A stretch of DNA of 64,000 nt from Achromobacter xylosoxidans (GTDB lineage: Bacteria; Pseudomonadota; Gammaproteobacteria; Burkholderiales; Burkholderiaceae_B), in assembly GCF_001457475.1 (NCBI RefSeq), contig NZ_LN831029.1, positions 2,356,001 to 2,420,000 on the forward strand. The letters are read 5' to 3'. A model generated the notes under the pieces. The model did not search any database and was not told the origin of the DNA. It saw only the letters and a program-made list of their open reading frames with translations. The translations under genes and the position numbers were made by a program. How positions within the stretch are numbered: the stretch's first letter is position 1; each line of letters starts with the position of its first letter. Positions 1-7,630 of the stretch are shown here, one piece after another.

Positions 1-90
1 GTGGCGGCACTGCCAGGCGCCCAGGGCCAGCACCAGCAGCAGCCCCAGCTTGAACAGCCGTGGCAGCCAGCGTTCAATCGGCGAAGGCAC
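1..90 (-). CDS. Predicted MMPL-type exporter of APE cluster (N-terminal fragment)
   Basis: Only the first 30 codons are in the window; the gene runs off the left edge. A GTG at 90 overlaps the end of the LolA-like gene by 17 bases. The encoded start (PSPIERWLPRLFKLG, then a Leu/Ala/Val-rich segment) looks like a basic cytoplasmic N-terminus followed by a first membrane helix. In aryl-polyene clusters the LolA-like gene is normally followed by a large RND/MMPL-like exporter, and this position fits. The identification rests on context plus one helix. Confidence 0.5.
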   Translation of the reverse strand, partial: MPSPIERWLPRLFKLGLLLVLALGAWQCRH

Positions 91-670
91 GCTGTTCCTC
101 TGGCGTCAGGGCGTCGGCGGCGGACGCGTCGGTCATCTGCAGCACGCTGCGGTCGCCCTGGACTTCGCGCAGTTCGATGCGGTCGACCAGCTTGCCGCCG
201 TTGATCTGGATGTTCTCGAAGATCTGCCGCAGCAGCGCCGAACGCGGCAGCAGCACCAGCTGCCAGGCGTCGGCGCCGCCCGTCAGCGTCAGGTCGAAGT
301 TCTCGCGCAGGCCGCGGGTGTCGCCGGCCAGCACCGCCAGGAACAGGCGGTTTTCACGGCCGGCGCCGGCATGCTGCGGCAGCGCCTGCCAGGCGCCGTC
401 GGGGCCGCGGCGCGCGATGCCGTCGGCGCTGATGCGCAGGTCCTGGGCGATGGGGCTGCGCAGCAGCCACAGCAGGCCGCGGCCGGCGGCCAGGGTGAAA
501 TCGCCGCGGCTGGTCAGGGGTTGTGGCAGCGAGCGCAGGAACTTCTGCTGCACGAAATGGCCGCGCACCACCGGGGTGGCGCGCAATTGCCGTTGCAGGT
601 CGTCGAGATCGAAAGCCCGCGCGCTCCAGGGCAGGACGGCCAGCGCCAGGCAGATAAGCAGGCGTTTCAT
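74..670 (-). CDS. LolA-like outer-membrane lipid carrier of APE cluster
   Basis: This 198-residue protein has a signal peptide (MKRLLICLALAVLPWSARA, cleavage near residue 19). The mature part resembles the LolA family: an early LDDLQRQLRATPVVRGHFVQQK segment with the VxGxFxQxK pattern, then an open beta-barrel-like region. It probably carries the hydrophobic aryl-polyene lipid or a precursor across the periplasm, since LolA-like proteins recur in APE clusters. It lies 33 bases after the LpxL-like acyltransferase gene and overlaps the exporter start, so it is part of the same leftward operon. It is not the housekeeping lolA, judged by context. Confidence 0.75.
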   Translation of the reverse strand: MKRLLICLALAVLPWSARAFDLDDLQRQLRATPVVRGHFVQQKFLRSLPQPLTSRGDFTLAAGRGLLWLLRSPIAQDLRISADGIARRGPDGAWQALPQHAGAGRENRLFLAVLAGDTRGLRENFDLTLTGGADAWQLVLLPRSALLRQIFENIQINGGKLVDRIELREVQGDRSVLQMTDASAADALTPEEQRAFAD

Positions 671-703
671 GCAGGCAACTCCAGCGCGTTGCGGACGGGG
701 TGG

Positions 704-1627
704 TCACGCATCGTTTTTCCAGAAGGGATAGAAATTGAACCATTGCAGCGGCGCCTGGCGGCACTGCGCGCCGAGGCGATCGGCATAGCGCTGGGCCCAG
801 CGGGCGATCTCGGCCTGGCGCGTGGCGCGGGTCCATTCGACGGCGTCCGCCAGGCGCTCCATCGACATGCGGTGGCGCGCGCCATGGCGGGTGCAGAACA
901 GCAGGTTCACGGGGCAACGCAGCAGCCCGGCCAGCAGCCAGGGGCCCTGCGGCAGCAAGGCGGCATCGCCCAGCAGTTCGACCTGGGCGCTGCGATCGCC
1001 CTTGAGCGGCACGCGGTCGCCGGCGATTGCCAGCCATTCGCCGCGTTCCAGGCGTTGAGCCAGATCGAGCATGACGCCGGCATCCAGTTCGCTGACCTGG
1101 ATCATGCGCAGGCCGCCGCCGGCTTCTTCCAGCAGCCGGCCGAAGTTCACCGCGTGCCGCGTATGCACCAGCACGTTCAAATGGAGCCGGCCGGACTGCT
1201 CGGCCAGCGCGCGGCAGACCTCGATGTTGCCCAGGTGCGAACCCACCAGGATCTGGCCGCGGCCGGCGCCCATCTGCGCCTGCAGGCCGTCGGGGTCGTC
1301 GATGTCCAGGTCCGCCAGGGTGATTCTGCCTTGCCACACGTCGAGCTTGTCGAGCAGCGCCTGCGCGAAGGCCAGGTACTGGCGATAGACCGGGAAGGGC
1401 GTGGGCAGCGGCGCGGCCAGCGCGCCGCCGCGCGCCAGGCGCCGCTGGTAGGCGCCGATGGCGCGCCGGGCGCGCGGTCCGAAGACATAGAAATACAGCA
1501 CCACCAGCCATATCACCGGCGCCACCGCGCGCCGGCCGATGCGGCGCGCGGCCCACGCGGTCAGGCGCAGCAGCGCGGGGTTGCCCCGTTCGCGTTGGCC
1601 GGCCCAGTGCGGATCGGCGGCTGTCAT
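704..1627 (-). CDS. LpxL/HtrB-type lipid A acyltransferase-like protein (APE cluster)
   Basis: The 307-residue product resembles the LpxL/LpxM lauroyl/myristoyl acyltransferase family. A hydrophobic anchor lies near residues 35-50 (VAPVIWLVVLYFYVFG) and the HxxxxE-like motif is seen as GSHLGNIEV. A second conserved patch is AIAGDRVPLKG, and the C-terminus ends QWFNFYPFWKNDA, as in this family. The ATG at 1627 overlaps the glycosyltransferase stop by 4 bases (ATGA), implying translational coupling. The likely role is transfer of the polyene acyl chain to a lipid or glycolipid acceptor at the inner membrane. The same frame stays open further upstream, but that extension is antisense-like low-complexity sequence. 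Confidence 0.75.
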   Translation of the reverse strand: MTAADPHWAGQRERGNPALLRLTAWAARRIGRRAVAPVIWLVVLYFYVFGPRARRAIGAYQRRLARGGALAAPLPTPFPVYRQYLAFAQALLDKLDVWQGRITLADLDIDDPDGLQAQMGAGRGQILVGSHLGNIEVCRALAEQSGRLHLNVLVHTRHAVNFGRLLEEAGGGLRMIQVSELDAGVMLDLAQRLERGEWLAIAGDRVPLKGDRSAQVELLGDAALLPQGPWLLAGLLRCPVNLLFCTRHGARHRMSMERLADAVEWTRATRQAEIARWAQRYADRLGAQCRQAPLQWFNFYPFWKNDA

Positions 1628-2376
1628 GGACGCGGTCCCGCGGTCAGGCGGCGCAGCAGCAGCGCCGGCGATCGCGCCAGCATGCCGAAGAACAGGCGCG
1701 CGTGCATGCGGCTGATCAGCAGGTTGTCGCGCAGCGCCTTGAAGTGCGAAACGCCGCCAACCGGGTAGACGACGCGCGTGGGCAGCCAGGTCATGGGCAC
1801 GCCGCGCCAGTGCAGGCGCACCAGGATGGCGATGTCGAAGTCCATGCGGCGGCCCACCTGCGCGCCGTCGATCACTCGCAGCACGGATTCGAGCGGGTAG
1901 ATACGGAAGCCGCACATGGCGTCCGGGATGTCGAGCGACAGGGTATTGATCCAGACCCAGACGCGGGTCAGCCAACGGCCGTACAACCGGCTGCGAGGGA
2001 CGTCGCTGCCATAGCGCGGCGCGCCGCAGATGACGGCCGCGGGCCGCGCCCGCGCCGCCTCGGCGAAGGCAGGCACATCGTCCAGCGCATGCTGGCCATC
2101 GGCGTCCACCTGCAGCGCGTGGGTATAGCCCAGGCGCCGCGCGGCGCGCAGCCCGTCCTGCACTGCCGCGCCCTTGCCGCCGTTGCCCGCGCGCCGCAGC
2201 AGGTGCGTGCCTGGCAGGGGCGCCAGCGCATCGAGCACGGCGGCGCAGTCGGGGGCCGACCCGTCGTCCACCAGCACGCACGGCAATCCGTGCGCCGCCA
2301 GTTGCGCGTGCACCGCCGCCACGGTGGCGCCATGGTCGTAGACCGGGATCACCGCGCACAGCCTATGCGGCGCCAT
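1624..2376 (-). CDS. Family 2 glycosyltransferase (APE cluster)
   Basis: A 250-residue GT-A glycosyltransferase. The N-terminus reads LCAVIPVYDHG, then VLVDDGS (nucleotide binding) and HALQVDADGQH (DxD metal site), with GNGGKGAAV between them as in dolichyl-phosphate mannose synthase-like enzymes. A later MCGFRIYPL segment matches bacterial glycosyltransferases of aryl-polyene clusters. The chosen ATG at 2376 gives a 14-base overlap with the upstream ligase-dehydratase gene. It probably glycosylates the polyene or its lipid anchor; donor and acceptor cannot be read from sequence. Confidence 0.8.
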   Translation of the reverse strand: MAPHRLCAVIPVYDHGATVAAVHAQLAAHGLPCVLVDDGSAPDCAAVLDALAPLPGTHLLRRAGNGGKGAAVQDGLRAARRLGYTHALQVDADGQHALDDVPAFAEAARARPAAVICGAPRYGSDVPRSRLYGRWLTRVWVWINTLSLDIPDAMCGFRIYPLESVLRVIDGAQVGRRMDFDIAILVRLHWRGVPMTWLPTRVVYPVGGVSHFKALRDNLLISRMHARLFFGMLARSPALLLRRLTAGPRP

Positions 2377-4057
2377 GGCGGTCTCCGTGCAGCACGCGGC
2401 CCGACGAGCAGGGCTGGTCGCCCAATGTGTAGGTGAAGTACAGCTTTTGCTTGCCGGCGTCCCAGCGCAGGGTGAGTTCGGCCGTGTCGCCAGGCCGCAG
2501 CAGGCGCTGGAACTTGAGCGCCTCCATGCCGGCAAAGCGCAAGGCCGGCTGCAGGTCGCGCTGCGCCAGCGCCATGGCCCAGCCGATCTGGGCCACGCCC
2601 GGCACCACCGGCGCGCTGGGAAAGTGGCCGCTGAAGTGCGCCAGGTCATAAGGAACATCGATACGGTAGCGACATTCGCCGGGCCCGTCGGCCGGCAGCG
2701 GCGTGGCCGCCGGTTGGCGCGGACGCGGGCCGGCCGCGGCCTCGAAATCGGATTGGGTCAGCTTGCCCTGGCTGTTGTACGGCAACTGGCGCAACAGCCG
2801 CCAGCCGCGCGGAATGGCCAGCGATTCGAAACCCGTGGCGAGGTGGCGGCGCAGGGCGTCCACCAGCGCGCGCCGGCCCTGGTTGCGCAGGATGTGCAGG
2901 CCCGCCGCGCTCAGCGCCACCAGCGCCGTCAGGCGCGGATTGCCCGCGACCTGGCCCACGCGCGCCTCGGTCACCCAGGCATGTCGGGCCAGCGCCTGTT
3001 CGAGCATGGGCAGGGCGACGCGCTTTTCCTCGATCTTGACGATGCGGTCCAGCCGGCCCAGCAGCTGGAAACCGCCTTCGACCATCTCCGCGGCGTCGGC
3101 GGTCAGGGTGTCGGCGGCATCGATCCATGGCGACGCCACGCGCAACGCGCCGCGCGGGTCCAGGCCGACTTCGACGCCGGCCAGGGGCTGCCACGGGTCC
3201 GCGCCGCAGCGCCAGGCGATCGATCCGGTTTCGGAACTGCCGTAGATGTCGATGGGGCGCTGGCCCAGCTGGCGGCCGATATGCTCGGCCACGTCCGGCG
3301 GCAGCACCCCGCCCGCGCAGTACAGGCGGACCAGCCGGCCGCGCAGGCGCGATCCGTCGAGCCGCTCGCCCAGCCGGCGCAGCAACGCCGGGCTGGCGAT
3401 CCAGGTGAAAGTGGCATGGCGCAGGCTGGCCTGTTGCAGTTCTTCGGGATAGAGCCGTTGCGGGCGGTCGATGAGGCGGCCGGCGCACAGCGGCCACAGT
3501 ACGCGATAGGGCAGGCCGTACATGTGCTGCGCCGACACGCTGCCGAGTACCGGGCCGCCGTCGTCGGGCCACTGTTGCCGCAGCGCCTCGACCTCGCGCA
3601 TGAGCTGGTCCCAGCTCTTGCCGACGGCCTTGGGCGCGCCGCTGGAGCCGGACGTCCACAACACCAGCCGCTGCGCCGGATCGAGGACGGCGGGCGGCAG
3701 GGCCAGCGCGTGCTGCAATTGCTCCAGGCGCCATGCCTGGCACGCCGGAGGCAGCGCCGCGGCGTCGCTCAACCAGATGTCGGCATCGAGCGCGGCGCAG
3801 GTGTCCGGCCGTACGTCGGCCGGCAGCACGGCGGTGATGCCGGCCCGCCCGCAGGCGAACAGGGCGATGGCGAGCGCGACGGCATCTTCGAACCAGAGCG
3901 CGGCGCGCCGCGCGCCGCGCGCCTGCAAGGCGCCGGCCACGGCCAGGCATTGCGCGGCGAATTCCCGCCGCGACAGCGCCGGCTCGTCCGCGACCCGCGC
4001 GTCGCCGGCGGGCGCGGCCTGCGGCAGCAGCAGGTGTGTGAGCGCGGTCCAGGCCAC
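2363..4057 (-). CDS. Fused AMP-dependent acyl/aryl ligase and 3-hydroxyacyl-ACP dehydratase (ApeH-ApeI type)
   Basis: A 564-residue two-domain protein starting at GTG 4057. Residues about 1-430 form an adenylating ligase: the P-loop is LVLWTSGSSGAPKAVGKSW, then IDIYGSSETG and LLGRLDRIVKIEEKRV, with a late catalytic-lysine-like LPYNSQGKLT. Residues about 455-560 form a hotdog dehydratase with YDLAHFSGHFPSAPVVPGV, the FabA/FabZ-type HFPxxPVxPG motif carrying the catalytic His. The ligase would load the starter acid (4-hydroxybenzoate-like in known APE) or another acyl unit on an ACP; the dehydratase would form the double bonds in each cycle. In many APE clusters these are separate genes. Confidence 0.8.
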   Translation of the reverse strand: MAWTALTHLLLPQAAPAGDARVADEPALSRREFAAQCLAVAGALQARGARRAALWFEDAVALAIALFACGRAGITAVLPADVRPDTCAALDADIWLSDAAALPPACQAWRLEQLQHALALPPAVLDPAQRLVLWTSGSSGAPKAVGKSWDQLMREVEALRQQWPDDGGPVLGSVSAQHMYGLPYRVLWPLCAGRLIDRPQRLYPEELQQASLRHATFTWIASPALLRRLGERLDGSRLRGRLVRLYCAGGVLPPDVAEHIGRQLGQRPIDIYGSSETGSIAWRCGADPWQPLAGVEVGLDPRGALRVASPWIDAADTLTADAAEMVEGGFQLLGRLDRIVKIEEKRVALPMLEQALARHAWVTEARVGQVAGNPRLTALVALSAAGLHILRNQGRRALVDALRRHLATGFESLAIPRGWRLLRQLPYNSQGKLTQSDFEAAAGPRPRQPAATPLPADGPGECRYRIDVPYDLAHFSGHFPSAPVVPGVAQIGWAMALAQRDLQPALRFAGMEALKFQRLLRPGDTAELTLRWDAGKQKLYFTYTLGDQPCSSGRVLHGDRHGAA

Positions 4058-4060
4058 GGT

Positions 4061-4612
4061 TCAGGCCGCCTTGGCCGCGGCGGGACGCAGCAGCCATTCC
4101 GCGCCCATCAACAGGCCCATCAGCACGTAGCTGATGGCGCCGTTGTAGGCGGTCCACCAGCTCCATGGGCCCCAGGCGGCGAGCATCGCCGCGACCGTGC
4201 CGTTGATGGCGAAAAAGCCGCACCAGACCCGGGTGACCGCGCGCGTGTAGCGCACCCCGGCGGGGGGCAGGTCGGGGTGGCGCAGGCGCGCCAGGCGTTC
4301 GACCACGGGGCGCCCGCGATGCAGGCTGGCGCCAAAGAGGACCAGCAGCATGCCGTTGACCATGACCGGATACCAGCGCAGCCAGTCCGGCGAATTGGTC
4401 GCCGCCAGCACCACGCAGAACGCGACCGCGGCCAGCGGCAGCAGGCGCCCGCCCGGTTCGCCCCCGCGTCCGGCCGCCAGGCCTCGCGCCAGCCACAGCA
4501 GGGCCAACGGCAGCGCCAGCCAGGCCGCGCTGACCCGCCCCAGCGTCGCATACACGACGAAGGGATAGGCCAGGCCCGCCACGGCCAGCACGCACGCCAC
4601 CCCGCGTTTCAT
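4061..4612 (-). CDS. APE-cluster inner-membrane protein (COG4648-like)
   Basis: A 183-residue hydrophobic protein with about five to six predicted membrane segments, for example ACVLAVAGLAYPFVVYATLG, WLALPLALLWLARGLAAG and LLPLAAVAFCVVLAATNS. A conserved-looking loop, YTRAVTRVWCGFFAINGTVA, lies before a WSWWTAYNG segment. This matches the small uncharacterised membrane protein that sits beside the ACPs in aryl-polyene clusters. The start overlaps the ACP stop by 4 bases. The biochemical role is unknown; a scaffold for membrane assembly of the polyene machinery is a guess. Confidence 0.65.
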   Translation of the reverse strand: MKRGVACVLAVAGLAYPFVVYATLGRVSAAWLALPLALLWLARGLAAGRGGEPGGRLLPLAAVAFCVVLAATNSPDWLRWYPVMVNGMLLVLFGASLHRGRPVVERLARLRHPDLPPAGVRYTRAVTRVWCGFFAINGTVAAMLAAWGPWSWWTAYNGAISYVLMGLLMGAEWLLRPAAAKAA

Positions 4613-4869
4613 GCGTCGGCGTCCTGTTGCTGCTTCTGGTACATGGCCTGCACCACGTCGTCAACGGTACGGACGCTGCGAAAATCGTTGGCGTCGAGCT
4701 TGCGGCCGGTCTTGCGGCGCACCTGGTCGATCAGGTCGATGGCGTCGATGCTGTCGATCTGGAGGTCGGTGTACAGGTTGGCCTGCGGTGTGATGCGTTC
4801 GAGCTCGACCTCGAACAACTCGTTGAGCGTATCGCGCAGCGTGTTGTAGATTTCCTCGCGGGTCTGCAT
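4609..4869 (-). CDS. Acyl carrier protein 2 (APE cluster)
   Basis: An 86-residue acyl carrier protein with the phosphopantetheine attachment motif YTDLQIDSIDAIDLI; the serine of DSID is the modified residue. ATG 4869 was chosen because a GGAA element lies 7 bases upstream. An in-frame ATG at 4881 would add four residues but has poor spacing to a ribosome site. The gene starts about 16 bases after the other ACP gene. Paired ACPs are a hallmark of aryl-polyene clusters, and the divergent phosphopantetheinyl transferase at 6833 is the likely activator. Confidence 0.9.
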   Translation of the reverse strand: MQTREEIYNTLRDTLNELFEVELERITPQANLYTDLQIDSIDAIDLIDQVRRKTGRKLDANDFRSVRTVDDVVQAMYQKQQQDADA

Positions 4870-4885
4870 AGTCAATTCCATTGCC

Positions 4886-5146
4886 TCAGTTGCGGCGCTG
4901 CGCCGCGACGAATTCGGCCAGGTTGGCGATGCTGGCGAAGTGCTCGCGCATATTGCGCGTTTCGGGGTCGATGCTGATGCCGTAGCGCTTTTGCAGCGCC
5001 AATCCCAGTTCCAGCGCGTCCACCGAGTCCAGGCCCAGTCCGTCGCCGAACAGGTTGGCCTCGCGATCGATGTCGTCGGGGCCGATATCCTCCAGCCCCA
5101 GCGATTCGATGACGAGCGTCTTGAGCTCAGTTTCCAGTTGATTCAT
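4886..5146 (-). CDS. Acyl carrier protein 1 (APE cluster)
   Basis: An 86-residue acyl carrier protein. The DSVD motif in FGDGLGLDSVDALELGLAL carries the serine for the 4'-phosphopantetheine arm, and the protein is acidic as usual. The start overlaps the upstream acyltransferase end by 20 bases, so the two are coupled. It would hold the growing polyene chain for ketosynthase, ketoreductase and dehydratase steps, several of which must be encoded left of the window. Confidence 0.9.
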   Translation of the reverse strand: MNQLETELKTLVIESLGLEDIGPDDIDREANLFGDGLGLDSVDALELGLALQKRYGISIDPETRNMREHFASIANLAEFVAAQRRN

Positions 5147-6014
5147 CCCGTTCGGGCTCCACTTGCGGCGCTTGTTGCGCGTGTTCGTTGTCGGGCCCGG
5201 CGGCGGGCCCAGGGGCGCCGGCCGCCGCGGCGGGGCGCGTCAGCTCGGCTTCGAAATAGGCATGTAGATAATCGTTCATCCTGCGTCCTGCGATCGGCAG
5301 TGGATGCGCATCGGACCAGGTGGCCGGATCGAGGTCCTCGCCCACCTGGATGGTGTATCGCATGCGGCAGGGCGGGATGCGATACCAGGGTTCGCCCTTG
5401 GTCAGGCTGCGCGGATTCATGCGGATCACCACCGGCGTCACCACGCGCGCGCCGCGCAGCGCGATGGCGCAGGCGCCGCGATGAAAGCGCGGCAGGCTGT
5501 CGGGCGGGGTGCGGGTGCCTTCCGGGAATACGATCAGGGTCTCGCCGGCGCGCAGCACGGCGGCGGCGCGGTCGAACATGTCGAAGCTCTCGTCGTTGGT
5601 GATATAGCCGGCGCTGCGGATGGGGCCGCGCATGAACGGATTGCGCGCCAGGCCGTGCTTGACGATGCAATTGGCGTTGCCGACGTGCCCCACCAGGAAC
5701 ACCACGTCCAGCAGGGACGGGTGGTTGGCCAGGATCATCTGGCCGGGACGGCCCAGGCGCTCGGCGCCCTTGAATTCGACCGTCAGGATGCCGACCCGCA
5801 CCATGAAGCGGATGAAGCAGCGGAAGGTGCCGTTGAGCGCCCGGCGCGCGCGGCGCTGGCGATCGGCGGCGCTGCCGGGAATCAGCCGTTGCGGCGGAAA
5901 CACCAGCAGCCGCAGCAGCAATCCGCCCACGCCGAACAACGTAAAGGCCATGCCGGTGGCGAACAGGCGCCACAGCCAGAAATCCTGGCGCGCTTGGGGG
6001 GGGGCGGGCGTCAT
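5127..6014 (-). CDS. 1-acyl-sn-glycerol-3-phosphate acyltransferase-family protein (APE cluster)
   Basis: The 295-residue product has the PlsC signature: ANHPSLLDVVF (NHxxxxD, acyl transfer) and IVFPEGTRTPPD (FPEGTR, acceptor binding). An N-terminal membrane anchor lies near residues 15-40 (LFATGMAFTLFGVGGLLLRL). The C-terminal about 35 residues are Ala/Pro/Gly-rich and probably disordered. ATG 6014 overlaps the upstream stop by 4 bases (ATGA). The enzyme likely attaches the aryl-polyene to a glycerophospholipid-like anchor; it is the lysophospholipid acyltransferase homologue regularly present in these clusters. Confidence 0.8.
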   Translation of the reverse strand: MTPAPPQARQDFWLWRLFATGMAFTLFGVGGLLLRLLVFPPQRLIPGSAADRQRRARRALNGTFRCFIRFMVRVGILTVEFKGAERLGRPGQMILANHPSLLDVVFLVGHVGNANCIVKHGLARNPFMRGPIRSAGYITNDESFDMFDRAAAVLRAGETLIVFPEGTRTPPDSLPRFHRGACAIALRGARVVTPVVIRMNPRSLTKGEPWYRIPPCRMRYTIQVGEDLDPATWSDAHPLPIAGRRMNDYLHAYFEAELTRPAAAAGAPGPAAGPDNEHAQQAPQVEPERDESTGN

Positions 6015-6754
6015 GCCGAGCGGGTCCAGAGCCAGTGGCGGCCGCGGTTGGCGTGCAGCCAGCGCGGCGTGCGCAGCGCCAGGTGGCGCAGCAGGTTCAG
6101 CGCGTTGGGCCAGCCGGGCGCCGCGCTGTCCGCGGCCGTGCCGTCCGGGCGGGAGGCCGGGTCGGCGCTGTTTTCGAGCCGCCAGTCGCACCCCGCGCGC
6201 AGGCGAAAGGCCGCCGCGTAGGAAAAGGGCACGTCATCGATCCATGGCGAATAGGGCGCTGGCGGGCGTTCTTCGGCCAGCACCACCAGCACGTTGTCGT
6301 GGCCTTCGGCCAGCAGCAGGCCGGCCTCCAGGAACGCGAGTTCCAGCCCGTCTTCCTCGGCCGACAGCGCGACCGACTCGTCGGTTTCGCGGCGTATGAT
6401 GGACCACTGTCCGGCGATGGCGTTGTGCACCGACAGGCCGAATGCGGTGGGCGACAACGGCTCGCCGGCCGCCAGCGCCTGCAGCAGGCCGAAACTGCGG
6501 GTGGTCTCGCCGTGCCGCGATGCGAATACCAGCGGCATGGGCGGCTGGCCGGCGGCCACCGGCCAGGCGCACTCGAATACCGCGCGCGCCATCGGGCTGA
6601 GCCGGCGGCGCTGCATCGGCGGCAGGAATTCGAGGCGCGGCGGGCTGGGTTCACCAACGGGACAATAAGGATGTTCAGCCCAGTGCAGCCAGCTGCCCGC
6701 GTCTTGCATACCCGATGTCCAACCCTGCCATTGCGCGATGGAGAAGGTCAACAT
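6011..6754 (-). CDS. Beta-ketoacyl synthase-like N-terminal domain protein (Ketoacyl-synt_2)
   Basis: A 247-residue protein resembling the short Ketoacyl-synt_2 proteins of aryl-polyene clusters. It shows FASRHGETTRSFGLLQALA and SPTAFGLSVHNAIAGQWSI, where a full ketosynthase would have its nucleophile region, but the usual active-site cysteine context is absent; SVHNA occupies that place. It may therefore be a chain-length-like or non-catalytic partner of the true ketosynthases. It is the first gene of the leftward operon, with an AT-rich divergent promoter region upstream. The N-terminus (MLTFSIAQWQGW) is typical for the family. Confidence 0.7.
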   Translation of the reverse strand: MLTFSIAQWQGWTSGMQDAGSWLHWAEHPYCPVGEPSPPRLEFLPPMQRRRLSPMARAVFECAWPVAAGQPPMPLVFASRHGETTRSFGLLQALAAGEPLSPTAFGLSVHNAIAGQWSIIRRETDESVALSAEEDGLELAFLEAGLLLAEGHDNVLVVLAEERPPAPYSPWIDDVPFSYAAAFRLRAGCDWRLENSADPASRPDGTAADSAAPGWPNALNLLRHLALRTPRWLHANRGRHWLWTRSA

Positions 6755-6759
6755 AGCGC

Positions 6760-6778
6760 GCGATCTTACACCGATCGC
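6760..6778. promoter_or_regulatory. Inverted repeat in APE operon leader
   Basis: Two 6-base arms, GCGATC and GATCGC, separated by 7 bases lie 6-24 bases upstream of the leftward ATG at 6754. The position suits a repressor operator or a short leader hairpin. The neighbouring 6781-6832 is AT-rich and probably holds the divergent promoters. No regulator gene for it is in the window. Confidence 0.3.
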
Positions 6779-6832
6779 AAACCCTGAAATTATTCAAAAA
6801 CGTCACTAAAAAACTTAATTTGTCCCTTATTT

Positions 6833-7531
6833 TTGTTTTTCCTGATCGACGTGCAGCCCGACCGCATTGACGCCAGCCGGCTCTCCCTTTCCTTGTGGTG
6901 GGCCGACGAAGGCGCCGTCGGCGCGTATCGGACCCAGGCCCTCTCGCCCGAGGATGCCGCGCGCGCCGCGGCCATACGCTCGCCCAAGGCAACCCGCGAC
7001 TGGCGGGTCAGCCGCGCATTGCTGCAGTGCGTGCGGGAGGCGATGCCGGCGCCGCATACGCTGTCGCTCAGCCACAGCGGCGGCCGCGCCCTGTGCGCGC
7101 GGGCGCCGGCGGACTGGGCCGTGGGGGTCGACCTGGAACGGATGCGGCCGCGCGCCACGGCCGCCCTGGCCGACTGGATCTGCGACGAGCCCGAACGGGC
7201 CTGGTTGCGGCAGGCGGATGGCGCCGTCCGGCTCGAGCGCTTCTACCTGATGTGGACCCTCAAGGAAGCCTTTGTGAAAGCGGCCGGCCTGGATTTTCCG
7301 GCGGACATGGCAGCTGCCGGCCTGGCGCCGGACGCGTCGGGGCAGGTGGAGCTGCGTCCCCCGCCCGGCCACTGGAACGCGGCGGCCTGGCGTCTTGGCG
7401 CAGACTGGATGGCGGCGGCCGTGTGGCGCGCCGACAGCGGCGGGGCGGCGCGCATCGAGTGGCGCGCGGCGCTCTCCTGCGCTTGGCCCGAACGGCGCGA
7501 ATTGGGCCGCTGGGCGGGGCGCGGCGCTTGA
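6833..7531 (+). CDS. 4'-phosphopantetheinyl transferase, Sfp/HetI type
   Basis: The product (up to 232 residues) has both Sfp-family motifs: WAVGVDLERM (Mg binding, GVDxE) and FYLMWTLKEAFVKAAG (WxxKEAxxKA). It transfers phosphopantetheine from CoA to carrier-protein serines. The most upstream start is TTG 6833 (FFLIDVQPDRID); a GTG a few codons later is an alternative, so the exact start is uncertain. It is transcribed divergently from the aryl-polyene operon with its two ACPs, which are the likely substrates. Length is normal for this family. Confidence 0.85.
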   Translation: MFFLIDVQPDRIDASRLSLSLWWADEGAVGAYRTQALSPEDAARAAAIRSPKATRDWRVSRALLQCVREAMPAPHTLSLSHSGGRALCARAPADWAVGVDLERMRPRATAALADWICDEPERAWLRQADGAVRLERFYLMWTLKEAFVKAAGLDFPADMAAAGLAPDASGQVELRPPPGHWNAAAWRLGADWMAAAVWRADSGGAARIEWRAALSCAWPERRELGRWAGRGA

Positions 7532-7560
7532 GCGCACGGGCGGATTTTGTGCGCCGCACT

Positions 7561-7587
7561 TAAACATGTATTATTAATGCATGTTTA
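7561..7587. promoter_or_regulatory. NsrR-type operator upstream of hmp
   Basis: A 27-base palindrome with arms TAAACATG and CATGTTTA and inner arms ATTA/TAAT. Only one symmetric pair and the central base break the symmetry. It resembles the NsrR consensus (AAGATGCATTT and its complement) and lies 43 bases before the hmp ATG. The nsrR gene sits just downstream of hmp, so NO-relieved repression of hmp is the obvious reading. Confidence 0.8.
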
Positions 7588-7630
7588 AAAAGGGTGGCTT
7601 CGGCGCCATCCGCAGCGCAAGGAGCAGTCG

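Noticed and set aside
2375..4849. An 824-codon open frame on the plus strand opposite the APE ligase, membrane protein and ACP genes
   Set aside because: Its translation is low-complexity Gln/Arg/Ala/Gly, typical of antisense frames in high-GC DNA. The minus-strand genes have clear family motifs.
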